DNA of 64,000 nucleotides from CAWJPW01 sp963844845 (GCA_963844845.1 CAWJPW010000011.1:868001-932000); one strand, 5' to 3'. Numbered from the stretch's first letter, positions 1-8,634 are shown. Notes: a model not told the origin generated them from the sequence alone. A program made the numbers and translations.

Positions 1-55
1 GAGCGCTTGAATGGCATTCAAGAGGTCGACGGTTCGATCCCGTTCGGCTCCACCA
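1..55 (+). tRNA. tRNA-Ala(GGC), 3' part, cut by the window edge
   Basis: The anticodon stem CTTGA/TCAAG (6-10 and 18-22) encloses the seven-base loop ATGGCAT, which places GGC at positions 34-36 and identifies an alanine tRNA. A five-base variable loop follows, then a T arm GACGG/CCGTT around TTCGATC, the acceptor strand CGGCTCC, discriminator A and an encoded CCA ending at 55. The acceptor 5' strand and most of the D arm lie outside the window. Confidence 0.92.
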
Positions 56-71
56 CCACTCAGGTCACACC

Positions 72-95
72 GCCGTCCTTCGGGCGGCTTTTTTG
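72..95 (+). terminator. Intrinsic terminator of the tRNA gene
   Basis: A seven-pair GC stem (72-78 with 82-88, one G-U pair) around a short TTC loop is followed directly by a run of six T residues. It lies 16 bases after the tRNA CCA end, so it most likely ends the tRNA transcript. Confidence 0.8.
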
Positions 96-239
96 TGCCT
101 GTCTATGGTGGATCCGCTCGGAATCGGTCTCCGGCTCGCCTGCGGCGTTGGTGGGGCGCGACCGCGCCCCGGTGCCTGCTCCCTCCGTCGCGAATACCTC
201 CGTGCGGCCGCGCGTTCACCGGCACGAGGGAGAGAACCC

Positions 240-935
240 ATGCGGCTCACAACTGACGGCGTCTACATTCTGACCGGCGGCGGCGGCGCCATCGCTGGCG
301 CTGTGGCCGAGGTGCTAGGGGCCGCGGGCGCGCACCTGGTGCTCGCCGATCGGGAGGGCGCAAACCTGCAGGAGCGCGCCAGCCAGCTTGAAGCCCTCCC
401 CCTCGTCGCGAACCTCCGCGACTTCCAAGACGCTGCGCGGATGGTGTCGGAGAGCGTCGAGCACTACGGTCGTGTCGATGGGCTCATCCACACCGTGGGG
501 GGCTTCGCGATGGCGCCGGCTGCCGACACGAACCCCGAGCTCTTCCAGCGGATGATGGATCTCAACGCGCTGACACTCTTCAACGCAACCCGGGCCGTCC
601 TTCCGCGCCTCCTCGAGCAACACGAGGGCTTCATCGCGGGCTTCGCCGCAGGACCGGTGTGGACCCGCAGCGGCGCGGGAATGACAGCGTATGCCGCGGC
701 CAAGGGAGCGGTGGCTTCGTACCTTCGGGCGCTTGACGAGGAGCTCGGCGGAACCGGGGTCAAAGTGGCCGTGGTCTACCCGATGGCCGCCGTCGACACC
801 CCCCGGAACCGGCGCGACATGCCCGAAGCCGACCCGGCCGGTTGGGTGGACCCGCGGGCAATTGGCGAAGCCCTCCTCTTCGCCGCCCTGCGCGGGCCGC
901 GCGGGCACATCCTGGAGCTCCCCATCTCACCGTAG
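240..935 (+). CDS. Short-chain dehydrogenase/reductase-like protein lacking the usual catalytic serine
   Basis: A 231-residue protein with a Rossmann fold. The nucleotide-binding glycine motif TGGGGAIAG is at residues 12-20, a strand ending in VLADR at 34-38, and the YxxxK pair is Tyr151/Lys155 in YAAAKGA. The SDR serine normally sits 13 residues before the tyrosine; here that place is Gly138 in a serine-free stretch (131-140), and the NNAG motif is replaced by HTVGG. It may be a weak reductase or a binding protein; the substrate cannot be inferred. The start is the ATG at 240, preceded by GAGGGAGAG; the longer reading frame upstream lacks a ribosome binding site. It stands alone between the tRNA and rho. 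Confidence 0.75.
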   Translation: MRLTTDGVYILTGGGGAIAGAVAEVLGAAGAHLVLADREGANLQERASQLEALPLVANLRDFQDAARMVSESVEHYGRVDGLIHTVGGFAMAPAADTNPELFQRMMDLNALTLFNATRAVLPRLLEQHEGFIAGFAAGPVWTRSGAGMTAYAAAKGAVASYLRALDEELGGTGVKVAVVYPMAAVDTPRNRRDMPEADPAGWVDPRAIGEALLFAALRGPRGHILELPISP

Positions 936-1327
936 GAGGAGATGCAAAGCAGGTCCGGAACGAGGCGGGTGCTCCGTCGAGCGGACCTCCAAGGGCCCTC
1001 CAAGAGGCATTCTGCCCGTTCCGGCGTCCTCGGGACGGAAAACCAGGTATATACTAGCAAGGCGCGGGGCGCCCCACCGCCTCGTCAACCCGCTTGCGTC
1101 GAGGCTCGAGAAGACGTAGGGTTGGCGAGTGCCGAGGTCGCGGTGGGCCAAGGCCGGGAGCGGTCAGCGGTCATGGTCGCGCCCCCGCGCGAAGGTCCGG
1201 CGTCCCCCCGTGGTGTTGGCCGGAATCCCGAGGCACCAGGGGTCGAGGTGCGGTGCATCGCACGCTCCGCCCAACTGTAACGAAACAAAGTGTGATCTGG
1301 ATGACTCCCTGCGTAAGGGGAAAGAGT
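936..1327. other. Intergenic region upstream of rho with a possible promoter
   Basis: This 392-base stretch has no convincing gene; the overlapping frames have no family resemblance and no ribosome binding sites. TATATACT at 1048-1055 is the best -10-like sequence on the plus strand, but no matching -35 box is visible. It would give rho a leader of about 260 bases. Long rho leaders often carry autoregulatory sites in other bacteria, but nothing specific is recognisable here. Confidence 0.4.
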
Positions 1328-2533
1328 ATGAGTGAAGAGCAGAAGGCCCAGACCAAGAGTCGATCCGGCAGGTCCGGCCGGCGCCGCCGCAGGCGCCCGC
1401 GCCGTAGGGGTGACGCCTCCAACGCCCCAGTCGTGCCCGTGCAGGGGTACCTGTGGCTGCCCGACAAAGGCGAGGGCGTGCTCGTTTCAGAGGGCAACAA
1501 CTACGTCCCGCAGCGTTCCGATCCACGTGTCCCCAACGAGCTGATCCAGCCAATCCATCTGGAGAGCGGCGTGCTCGTGGAGGCAATGGCCCGGTCGGAG
1601 GGCCAGCACCGCGTGACCGAGCTCACCTCCGTGGAAGGCATGGCTCCGGACCAGTACCGCTCGAGCGCGCTGCCCTTCACCGAGCTCATCAGCATCGACC
1701 CACTCGACCGCTTCCACCTGGAGACCGAGCCGCAGATCGTCGAGCCGCGGGTCACCGAGCTCATCGCTCCTCTGGGTCGCGGTCAACGGTGCCTCATCGT
1801 CTCACCGCCCAAGGCTGGGAAAACCACGCTGCTGCAGCAGATGGCGCACGCCATTGCAGTCAACCACTCCGAGGTGACGATCTTCGTGCTGCTGGTGGAC
1901 GAGCGCCCCGAGGAGGTCACGGACTGGCGACGGAGCATCGTCCGCGGCCAGGTCTTCGCCTCGTCCTCGGACATGTCCATGGACTCGCACATCGCCCTCT
2001 CGGAGATGGTGCTCGAGCGCTCCAGGAGACTGGTGGAGCTGGGCCAGGATGTGGTGGTCTTCATGGACTCGCTCACCCGCATGTCGCGCGCCTACAACAA
2101 CGCCCAGAAGGGCTCCGGGCGCATCCTCTCGGGCGGCATCGATGCCCGCACCATGGAGAAGCCGCGCCGGTTCTTCGGCTCGGCCCGCAACGTGGAGGGG
2201 GGCGGGAGCCTCACCATCGTCGCAACCTGCCTGATCGACACCGGCTCACGGATGGACGAGGTGATCTTCCAGGAGTTCAAGGGCACCGGCAACATGGAGA
2301 TCGTCCTCGATCGCAAGCTCTTCGACAAGCGGATCTTCCCTTGCATCAACATTCCCCAGTCCGGGACCCGCAAGGAGGAGAAGCTCTACCCGAAGGAGCA
2401 GCTGGAGAAGCTCTTCCTCATGCGTCGAGCCCTGTCTGCACTTTCGCCGGTGGACGCCATGGAGCTCCTACTCCAGAAGGTCAGGGAGTTCCCCAGCAAC
2501 GAGCAGTTCCTCTCCTCGCTGCAACTCCGGTAA
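1328..2533 (+). CDS. rho: Transcription termination factor Rho
   Basis: A 401-residue hexameric RNA-dependent ATPase that ends transcription. The Walker A motif SPPKAGKT is at 159-166. Downstream are the Walker B segment DVVVFMDSLTRMSRAYN, the Q-loop region with FASSSDMSMDSH and the R-loop segment KGSGRILSGGID, all typical of Rho. The N-terminus differs: the helical bundle of E. coli Rho (419 residues) is missing and replaced by a basic Arg/Ser tail (residues 11-27), and the cold-shock-like RNA-binding domain is poorly conserved, with GEGVLV where GFGFLR is usual. The start at 1328 follows AAGGGG; the frame is open for 78 codons further upstream but that part looks non-coding. Confidence 0.97.
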   Translation: MSEEQKAQTKSRSGRSGRRRRRRPRRRGDASNAPVVPVQGYLWLPDKGEGVLVSEGNNYVPQRSDPRVPNELIQPIHLESGVLVEAMARSEGQHRVTELTSVEGMAPDQYRSSALPFTELISIDPLDRFHLETEPQIVEPRVTELIAPLGRGQRCLIVSPPKAGKTTLLQQMAHAIAVNHSEVTIFVLLVDERPEEVTDWRRSIVRGQVFASSSDMSMDSHIALSEMVLERSRRLVELGQDVVVFMDSLTRMSRAYNNAQKGSGRILSGGIDARTMEKPRRFFGSARNVEGGGSLTIVATCLIDTGSRMDEVIFQEFKGTGNMEIVLDRKLFDKRIFPCINIPQSGTRKEEKLYPKEQLEKLFLMRRALSALSPVDAMELLLQKVREFPSNEQFLSSLQLR

Positions 2534-2565
2534 CGCCGGGGGAATCAACCGGGCAGAGATGAACG

Positions 2566-2571
2566 TATACT
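2566..2571 (+). promoter_or_regulatory. Possible -10 box (TATACT) for mqnE
   Basis: TATACT lies 31 bases before the mqnE start codon in the 68-base gap after rho. There is no good -35 box. Expression could also come by read-through from rho. Confidence 0.35.
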
Positions 2572-2601
2572 CGGCGGGGCAATGGAGAGGAGATCGAGAC
2601 C

Positions 2602-3750
2602 ATGGCGCATGAAGTGAGCCGACTCGGGGTGCGCGACCGCCGCCTCGTCCCGGTGGCAGACAAGATCGTCAGGGGCGAGCGGCTGGATCGTGACGACGGC
2701 GTCGTCCTGGCGAGCACAACCGATCTCCTGGGCGTCGGCAGGCTCGCCAACTTGGTACGCGAGCGGCTCCACGGCGACGTCACCTACTACAACATCAACC
2801 GCCACCTCAACCCCACCAACGTGTGCGTAGCCTCGTGCTCGCTGTGCGCCTTCTACGTCCCCTTCCGGCGGGCGGACGAGGGCTGGACGTGGACCATTGA
2901 GCAGGCAGTCGCGGTGGCCGAGCGCGACGTCGACGAATCGGTGAGCGAGCTGCACATCGTCGGCGGGCTCCACCCCAAGCTGCGGGTCGAGTACTACGAG
3001 GAGCTGTTCACCGCCCTCAAGCAACGCTTCCCCTGGATCCACATCAAGGCGCTGACGATGGTGGAGCTGGACTTCCTCGCGTCGCTGTGCCGGATACCGG
3101 TGGAGGAGGTGGTGACCCGCCTCAAGGCTGCCGGTCTGAGCTCGTGCCCGGGCGGCGGGGCCGAGATTTTCGCCGGCCGGGTGCGCGAGCAGATCTGCGA
3201 CCACAAGACCGATGGCGAGCACTGGCTCGAGGTGGCGCGCACGGTCCACCGCGCCGGCGTCAGGACCAACTGTACGATGCTGTACGGACACGTGGAGACG
3301 GTAGCGGAGCGAGTCGACCACTTGCTGGCGTTGAGGGCGTTGCAGGACGACACCGGCGGCTTCCAGTGCTTCATCCCGCTGGCTTTCCACCCAGACAACA
3401 CCGCGCTCTCCCATCTGCCACCCACGGGTGGGCGGCTCGACCTTCAAACCGTCGCGCTCGCCCGCCTCCTGCTCGACAACATCCCTCACATCAAGGCCTA
3501 CTGGATCATGCTCGGGGCCAAGATCGCCCAGGTCGCGCAGCATTTCGGCGCCAACGACCTCGACGGCACAGTGGTGGACGAGCGCATCACGTGGGCCGCC
3601 GGGGGCACCGCCGGCAAGGGAATGCCCCGCGAACGGCTGGAGCTCCTCATCCGCGAGGCGGGGCGAACGCCGGTGCTGCGCGACACCCTCTACCGGCCGG
3701 TGCCGGTTCCTGCCGAAGCCGCTACGGTGGCGGCGGGCGGCGGCTCCTGA
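2602..3750 (+). CDS. mqnE: Aminodeoxyfutalosine synthase MqnE (radical SAM), menaquinone synthesis
   Basis: A 382-residue radical SAM enzyme. The cluster-binding motif is C75-x3-C79-x2-C82 in NVCVASCSLCAFY. The following ELHIVGGLHPKL segment favours MqnE over its relative MqnC, which usually has a QGG-type motif there. In this family the enzyme joins SAM and 3-enolpyruvoyl-benzoate to make aminodeoxyfutalosine, the second step of the futalosine route to menaquinone. No other mqn genes are in the window, so the pathway genes are scattered. The start has GGAGAGGAGA upstream. The last 61 bases overlap the 3' end of the opposing cvpA-like gene. Confidence 0.87.
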   Translation: MAHEVSRLGVRDRRLVPVADKIVRGERLDRDDGVVLASTTDLLGVGRLANLVRERLHGDVTYYNINRHLNPTNVCVASCSLCAFYVPFRRADEGWTWTIEQAVAVAERDVDESVSELHIVGGLHPKLRVEYYEELFTALKQRFPWIHIKALTMVELDFLASLCRIPVEEVVTRLKAAGLSSCPGGGAEIFAGRVREQICDHKTDGEHWLEVARTVHRAGVRTNCTMLYGHVETVAERVDHLLALRALQDDTGGFQCFIPLAFHPDNTALSHLPPTGGRLDLQTVALARLLLDNIPHIKAYWIMLGAKIAQVAQHFGANDLDGTVVDERITWAAGGTAGKGMPRERLELLIREAGRTPVLRDTLYRPVPVPAEAATVAAGGGS

Positions 3751-4193
3751 GCCTCGCGCAGCAGACCCATCAACACCGGCGCCACCCGCGATCGCGCACA
3801 CGCCGCCGCCAGTCCTGGCGAGTAGCGCACGCCAGTGATGAGGACGGCGCCAAGAAGGACGATGGCAACAGCCGCCGCCAGCGCCGCACCCGCCAGCCGG
3901 TTGACCCAACCCAGGTGGAGAGCACTGAGTGTGCGCGCCAGCCCCCAGCCGGCGGCCAGCCCCAAACCCAGACACAGGAGGAAGGGAAGCAGTCGACCGA
4001 GCCCGGCCGCGAGCCAGCCCTCCCCCATGCGACGGGCGAGCCATGCCGCGACGTCGGCGCCTCCGACCACCGCCAGCCAGATCCCTGAGATAAGCCCGCC
4101 CGCACCGAAGACGAGACGCAGCGCGCCGTTCCAGAAGCCAGCCAGAGTGAGCCCGGACCACACCACAATGAGCACCCAGTCGAGGGCCGTCAC
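3690..4193 (-). CDS. CvpA-like integral membrane protein
   Basis: A 167-residue protein with four hydrophobic segments. It begins TALDWVLIVVWSGLTLAGFW, which resembles the start of CvpA (colicin V production) family proteins, followed by the family's glycine-rich second helix. The exact function of this family is unclear. The start is chosen as GTG at 4193 because it overlaps the TGA of the CBS gene (GTGA), which suggests translational coupling. The C-terminus is Ala/Pro-rich. It converges on mqnE with a 61-base antisense overlap. Confidence 0.7.
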   Translation of the reverse strand: MTALDWVLIVVWSGLTLAGFWNGALRLVFGAGGLISGIWLAVVGGADVAAWLARRMGEGWLAAGLGRLLPFLLCLGLGLAAGWGLARTLSALHLGWVNRLAGAALAAAVAIVLLGAVLITGVRYSPGLAAACARSRVAPVLMGLLREAQEPPPAATVAASAGTGTGR

Positions 4194-4615
4194 GGCAGCA
4201 TCCGCACGGTGAGGCGAAGGAAGTCGGCCTCGGTGACGATACCGCACAAACGACCGTCCTCGTCCACCACCGGCAGGCATCCGAACTTGTTTCGCAGGAG
4301 GATACGCGCAGCATCGGCCACCGGGAGGTCAGGAGCGACGCTGAGCACCCTGCGGTGCATGATGTCGCACACCGGCAGCGACGCGAACACCCGGCGCTGC
4401 TCGGCGCTGGCCACCTCGGCGAACAGTGAGAATGAGGAGGCGAGCAGATCCCGGTGTGTCACCAAGCCCACCAGTCGGCCGTCGCCTCCCACCACCGGCA
4501 GGTGGCGGATGCGCCCTCGCTCCATGCAGCGCTGGGCGTGGAGAAGGGTCTCATCCTCCATCAGCGTCACCACGTCGGTGGTCATGAGTTCGGAGACCTT
4601 CATGCGTCGCGGCAT
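4190..4615 (-). CDS. Tandem CBS-domain protein
   Basis: A 141-residue soluble protein made of two CBS domains. The first starts VSELMTTDVVTLMEDETLL and contains RHLPVVGGDGRLVGLVTHRDLL; the second contains CDIMHRRVLSVAPDLPV and LPVVDEDGRLCGIVTEADFL. CBS pairs bind adenine nucleotides and regulate partners; which partner is unknown. ATG at 4615 is preferred over the upstream start at 4750, which would run through the repeat-containing leader; ATG at 4603 is also possible. It is coupled to the downstream cvpA-like gene by a four-base overlap. Confidence 0.8.
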   Translation of the reverse strand: MPRRMKVSELMTTDVVTLMEDETLLHAQRCMERGRIRHLPVVGGDGRLVGLVTHRDLLASSFSLFAEVASAEQRRVFASLPVCDIMHRRVLSVAPDLPVADAARILLRNKFGCLPVVDEDGRLCGIVTEADFLRLTVRMLP

Positions 4616-4656
4616 CGAGGCAAGTGTACCGTGAAGCCCGCCCGCCCGCCCACCCG

Positions 4657-4808
4657 GTGAAGAGTAAAGAGTGACGAGTAAAGGATCCTTCTCCGCGGGA
4701 TCCTCGAACACGTGGGTCTCACCACCAAAAGCTGGCCGAAGCACCGGCACCCCGGCTGCACCACGGAGCGGGCGGGAGACTCTTTACTCTTTACCCTTCA
4801 ATCTTTAC
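4657..4808. repeat. AT-richer dispersed repeat, inverted pair (GAGTAAAGAGTGA family)
   Basis: In the gap between fabG and the CBS gene, a copy of GAGTAAAGAGTGACGAG on the plus strand (4657-4684) faces an inverted copy containing ACTCTTTACTCTTTAC (4779-4808). The core GTAAAGAGT pairs with ACTCTTTAC across about 100 bases. A third copy is near 54351. The composition is clearly more AT-rich than the surroundings. No coding potential is seen between the arms. Confidence 0.6.
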
Positions 4809-4811
4809 AGG

Positions 4812-5555
4812 CTACATGTACAGCCCGCCCGACACGTTGATCACGGTGCCGGTGATGTAGGCCGCACCAGGCGAGGCCAGGAAGAGCACCGCCTCGGCGA
4901 TATCGTCGGGAGTGCCAAGGCGCTGAATCGCCACGTTCTTGAGCAGGGCCTCGCGCTGGGCGTCGGTGAGCTTCTCGGTCATAGCGGTGCGGATGTAGCC
5001 GGGAGCGATGGCGTTCACCGTAACGTTGCGGCTCCCCAGCTCCCGTGCCAGGCTCTTGGTCAGCCCGATCAGTCCGGCCTTCGAGGCCGCGTAGTTGGTC
5101 TGACCGGCGTTGCCCATGAGCCCCACCACCGAGCTGATGTTGACGATCCGCCCTGAGCGCTGCTTCATCATCACCTTGGCCGCCGGCTGAGTCACGCGCA
5201 TCACCCCGGAGAGGTTGACGTCGAGCACCTTCTGCCAGTCGTCACCACTCATGCGCACGAAGAGCCCGTCCTTGGTGATGCCGGCGTTGTTGACGAGGAT
5301 GTCGAGGCGTCCGTGTCGCTCCACCACCCCCTGGACGGCGGCCGCAGCGCCATCGGGGTCGGCGACGTTGAAAGCCACCGCTTCGGCGGCGCCGCCGGCG
5401 GCAGTCACCGCCGCCACCGTCTCCGCGAGCCACTCTTCCTGGAGGTCCGTCGCCACTACCAGGGCGCCGTGCTCCGCGAGCTTCGCCGCCACTGCCCGGC
5501 CGATTCCCCGCGCCGCACCGGTCACCATCGCGACCTGACCGTCGAGAGTCCCCAT
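4812..5555 (-). CDS. fabG: 3-oxoacyl-[ACP] reductase FabG
   Basis: A 247-residue SDR that reduces 3-ketoacyl-ACP with NADPH in type II fatty acid synthesis. The cofactor motif TGAARGIG is at 12-19, NNAG at 89-92, and the catalytic residues are Ser142 (NISS), Tyr155 and Lys159 (YAASK). The C-terminal ITGTVINVSGGLYM is typical of FabG. The start at 5555 has a strong GGGGAGGAGG ribosome binding site; the longer frame upstream only shadows fabD. It is the last gene of the yceD-rpmF-plsX-fabH-fabD-fabG operon, 14 bases after fabD. Confidence 0.96.
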   Translation of the reverse strand: MGTLDGQVAMVTGAARGIGRAVAAKLAEHGALVVATDLQEEWLAETVAAVTAAGGAAEAVAFNVADPDGAAAAVQGVVERHGRLDILVNNAGITKDGLFVRMSGDDWQKVLDVNLSGVMRVTQPAAKVMMKQRSGRIVNISSVVGLMGNAGQTNYAASKAGLIGLTKSLARELGSRNVTVNAIAPGYIRTAMTEKLTDAQREALLKNVAIQRLGTPDDIAEAVLFLASPGAAYITGTVINVSGGLYM

Positions 5556-5569
5556 GTCGTCCTCCTCCC

Positions 5570-6505
5570 CTATGCGATGCTGTCGATGAGGGTCTGCACC
5601 TGCTCGGCCGTGCCGGCCGGGTGGCACGTGACCTGCGGCGCGATGCGCCGTACCAGCCCGCACAGCACCGAGCCGGCGCCCACCTCCACGAAGGTGTCGA
5701 AGCCGTCCGCCACCATCCTCCGCACGCTGTCCGCCCACAGGACCGGCGCGTCCACCTGACGCACGAGACCGTCGCGCACCTCGCCCGCGATCTGCACCGG
5801 CGCGGCGTCGACGTTGCGGTAGAGCGGCACCGCCAGGTCGCGGAGCGCGAGGGCGTCGAGAGCGGGGGCCAACCCCTCCCGTGCCGGCGCCATGAGCGGG
5901 GAGTGGAACGGCGCCGACACCGGCAACGGCAGCACCCGGCGCGCACCCGACTGCCGGCAGCACTCTCCGGCCGCCGCTACCGCTGCGACGGTCCCGGCGA
6001 TGACCACCTGACCGGGTGCGTTGAAGTTCACTGCCGCCACCACGCCGGCGTCGGCCGCGACCGCCGCGCACGCCTCACGCACGGCCCCGTCGTCGAGGCC
6101 GATGACAGCGGCCATGGCGCCCTCGCCCACCGGCACCGCCTGCTGCATCAGCTCGCCTCGCAGGCGTACCGTGCGGACGGCCTCCTCGAGGCCGACCCCT
6201 CCGGCGGCGACCACCGCCGAGTACTCGCCGAGGCTGTGTCCGGCCACCCCCTCCACATGGAGGCCGGCCCCGGCCAGCACCCGCCAGGCGGCGACAGAGT
6301 GGGCAAGGAGGGCCGGCTGGGTGGTAGCGGTAAGGCGCAGGGCCTCCTCCGGGCCGTTCCAGCAAACCTCGGCAAGCGGCTCCCCAAGGGCGGCGTCCGC
6401 CGCGGCGAACACCGCCGCCGCCACCGGCCACCGCTCGGCGAGGTCACGACCCATCCCGACGTACTGACTGCCCTGTCCGGGGAAGAGCGCGGCGCGGCGA
6501 GCCAT
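5570..6505 (-). CDS. fabD: Malonyl-CoA:ACP transacylase FabD
   Basis: A 311-residue enzyme that loads malonyl groups onto acyl carrier protein. It starts with the family motif LFPGQGSQYVGMG, carries the nucleophile elbow GHSLGEY (Ser91) and the catalytic His201 in SAPFHSPLM. Length is normal for FabD. It lies nine bases downstream of fabH and 14 bases upstream of fabG, in one transcript. Confidence 0.96.
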   Translation of the reverse strand: MARRAALFPGQGSQYVGMGRDLAERWPVAAAVFAAADAALGEPLAEVCWNGPEEALRLTATTQPALLAHSVAAWRVLAGAGLHVEGVAGHSLGEYSAVVAAGGVGLEEAVRTVRLRGELMQQAVPVGEGAMAAVIGLDDGAVREACAAVAADAGVVAAVNFNAPGQVVIAGTVAAVAAAGECCRQSGARRVLPLPVSAPFHSPLMAPAREGLAPALDALALRDLAVPLYRNVDAAPVQIAGEVRDGLVRQVDAPVLWADSVRRMVADGFDTFVEVGAGSVLCGLVRRIAPQVTCHPAGTAEQVQTLIDSIA

Positions 6506-6514
6506 TGGCTGCCC

Positions 6515-7513
6515 TCAGAACCGGAAGAGGGCGGAGGCCCAGGTGAGGCCGCCGCCGAAGGCGGTGGCGAGCACGAGGTCCCCGCGCTTCAGCCGACCTT
6601 CGCTCACCGCGTCGGCCATCGCCAGGGGGATCGACGCGGCCGAGGTGTTGCCCACCCGGTCGACGTTGACATAGACCTTCTCGTTGGGGAGCCCGAGGCG
6701 GTTGCCAACCGCCTGGATGATCCGGAGGTTGGCCTGATGGGGGATGAAGAGGTCGATGTCGTCGAGGGAGATGCCTGACTTCTCGAGGACTCGCAGGCTG
6801 ATGTCGGCGAGGGCCCGGACCGCGACCTTGAAGGTCTCGTTGCCACGCATCTTGATGAAGGGCAGACGGTCGGCCAGGGCCTGCTCGTCGTGCGGAGGAA
6901 AGCGCGAGCCACCACCGGGCATCTGGATGAAATCGGCGAGGTTGCCGTCGGTGGCCCACTCGACCCTCAGGATCCCTTCCCCGGCGGCCGCGGGCTCCAG
7001 AAGCACCGCGCCCGCCCCGTCGCCGAACAGGACACAGGTGGAGCGGTCGGTCCAATCGGTGTAGCGGGTGAGGCACTCCGCCCCCACCACCAGGACCTTG
7101 TCGGCGCTGCCGGTGGCGATGAACTGGCGCGCGACGTTCAACGCGTACACGAACCCCGAGCACGCCGCCGAGAGGTCGAAGCAGGCCGCATTCACCAGAC
7201 CGAGGCGCGGCTGCACGATGGCGGACGAAGCCGGAATCGGCTGCTCCGGGGTCGCGGTGGCGAGGATCAGGAGATCCACCTCGCTCGGGTCCACGCCGGC
7301 ATCGGCCATCGCCGCCCGGCCGGCGCGCTCCACAAGCTCCACCAGCGCCTCGCCGTCGGCCACCATGTGCCGTTCCCGGATGCCCGTCCGGGTGACGATC
7401 CACTCATCGGAGGTCTCGACGATCTTCTCGATGTCGGCGTTGGTCACCACTCGCTCGGGCAGGTAAGTTCCCAGCCCGGCAATTCGCGCACTGCGTTGCA
7501 GCTGATCGTGCAT
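6515..7513 (-). CDS. fabH: 3-oxoacyl-[ACP] synthase III FabH
   Basis: A 332-residue condensing enzyme that starts fatty acid chains from acyl-CoA and malonyl-ACP. The catalytic triad is visible: Cys118 in SAACSGF, His259 in IPHQANLR and Asn289 in VGNTSAA. The N-terminal ETSDEWIVTRTGIRERH is a conserved FabH signature, and the C-terminus GGGLTWASALFRF is typical. It follows plsX with a spacing of two bases. Confidence 0.97.
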   Translation of the reverse strand: MHDQLQRSARIAGLGTYLPERVVTNADIEKIVETSDEWIVTRTGIRERHMVADGEALVELVERAGRAAMADAGVDPSEVDLLILATATPEQPIPASSAIVQPRLGLVNAACFDLSAACSGFVYALNVARQFIATGSADKVLVVGAECLTRYTDWTDRSTCVLFGDGAGAVLLEPAAAGEGILRVEWATDGNLADFIQMPGGGSRFPPHDEQALADRLPFIKMRGNETFKVAVRALADISLRVLEKSGISLDDIDLFIPHQANLRIIQAVGNRLGLPNEKVYVNVDRVGNTSAASIPLAMADAVSEGRLKRGDLVLATAFGGGLTWASALFRF

Positions 7514-7515
7514 CG

Positions 7516-8571
7516 CTAGCTCTCCCCCTCCGTTGAGTCGGAGGCGACGAGGTCGCCTGCCTTGGCGCGGATCCGGGCGATCACGTCACTCGCCGCGTAG
7601 GAGGCAGCGAAGCGCAAAGCGTTGCGGATCGCCTTGGCGTTGGATCGTCCGTGCCCGATGAGGCAGGCACCGTCGACACCCAGCAGGGGGGCGCCGCCGT
7701 ACTCCGAGTAGTCGACCTTCCGCTTGAGATTGCGGAAGGCTCCCTTGGCCATGAGGAAACCGGCCCCGTACACCGGCGAGCGCCTGGCCTCGTCCTTGAG
7801 CGCATTCATGATCATCTCGCCGAGCCCCTCTGACAGCTTGAGGATGACGTTACCAGTGAAGCCGTCGCAGACGATCACGTCGACGTCCTCGGAGAAGACG
7901 TCACTCCCCTCGACGTTACCGATGAAGTGGATACCGGCGCTGGACAGCGCGCGATACTGCTCGCGCACCCGCCGTCCCCCCTTGCTCTCCTCCTCGCCCA
8001 CCGACATCAGGCCGACCCTCGGGTCGGCCACGCCGAGCACGGCCTCCGCGTACAGCGCCCCCATCAGGGCGAACTGCAGAAAGTGCTGGGGGCGGCAGTC
8101 CAGGTTGGCGCCCACGTCGAGCACCAGGGTGCGACCACCCATCTTGGGCAGGATCGCCGCCAGCGCAGGTCTGTCGACGCCCTCGATCATTCCCAGCGTC
8201 GACTTGGCCGCCACCCACGCAGCCCCGGTGTTGCCGGCGGTGGCCATGGCCGCCGCCCGCCCCTCCCGCACCAGCTCGGCGCACACGTTGAGGGAGGAGC
8301 GACGCTTGGAGCGCAGCACAACCAGCGGCGAGTCGTCCATGGCGACCACGTCCGGAGCGTCCACGAGCTCGATACCCGAGGGCAGCTGGCGAAACCGCCC
8401 GAGCTCTCGGCGGATCACCTTCTGGGGTCCCACGAGGAGAACGTCGAGGTGGTGTTGGGCAACGGCTTCCAGGGCGCCCTGCGCGGTCACCGCCGGCGCC
8501 TGATCGCCTCCCATGGCATCGAGGGCGAGGGGGCCGGAGCCGGAGCTGCCCACCGGGCCCTCATCTCTCAC
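7516..8571 (-). CDS. plsX: Phosphate acyltransferase PlsX
   Basis: An approximately 350-residue peripheral membrane enzyme that makes acyl-phosphate from acyl-ACP for phospholipid synthesis. Family motifs are LALDAMGGDQAP near the start, ATAGNTGA, LPKMGGRTLVLDVGAN and CDGFTGNVILKLSEG. The frame opens at GTG 8571, but the GTG at 8553 has GAGG five bases upstream and gives an N-terminus closer to the usual length, so it is a strong alternative. It lies between rpmF and fabH, the standard arrangement. Confidence 0.95.
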   Translation of the reverse strand: MRDEGPVGSSGSGPLALDAMGGDQAPAVTAQGALEAVAQHHLDVLLVGPQKVIRRELGRFRQLPSGIELVDAPDVVAMDDSPLVVLRSKRRSSLNVCAELVREGRAAAMATAGNTGAAWVAAKSTLGMIEGVDRPALAAILPKMGGRTLVLDVGANLDCRPQHFLQFALMGALYAEAVLGVADPRVGLMSVGEEESKGGRRVREQYRALSSAGIHFIGNVEGSDVFSEDVDVIVCDGFTGNVILKLSEGLGEMIMNALKDEARRSPVYGAGFLMAKGAFRNLKRKVDYSEYGGAPLLGVDGACLIGHGRSNAKAIRNALRFAASYAASDVIARIRAKAGDLVASDSTEGES

Positions 8572-8634
8572 CGCGGCACGTCGCCGCGGCCGCCGCGCCG
8601 TTCTCAGCCCCGGATGGCTGACACGACATACGGA

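Noticed and set aside
2602..3750. Assignment of the radical SAM gene as MqnC
   Set aside because: The VGGLHP motif and overall start fit MqnE better; MqnC usually has QGG-type residues there.
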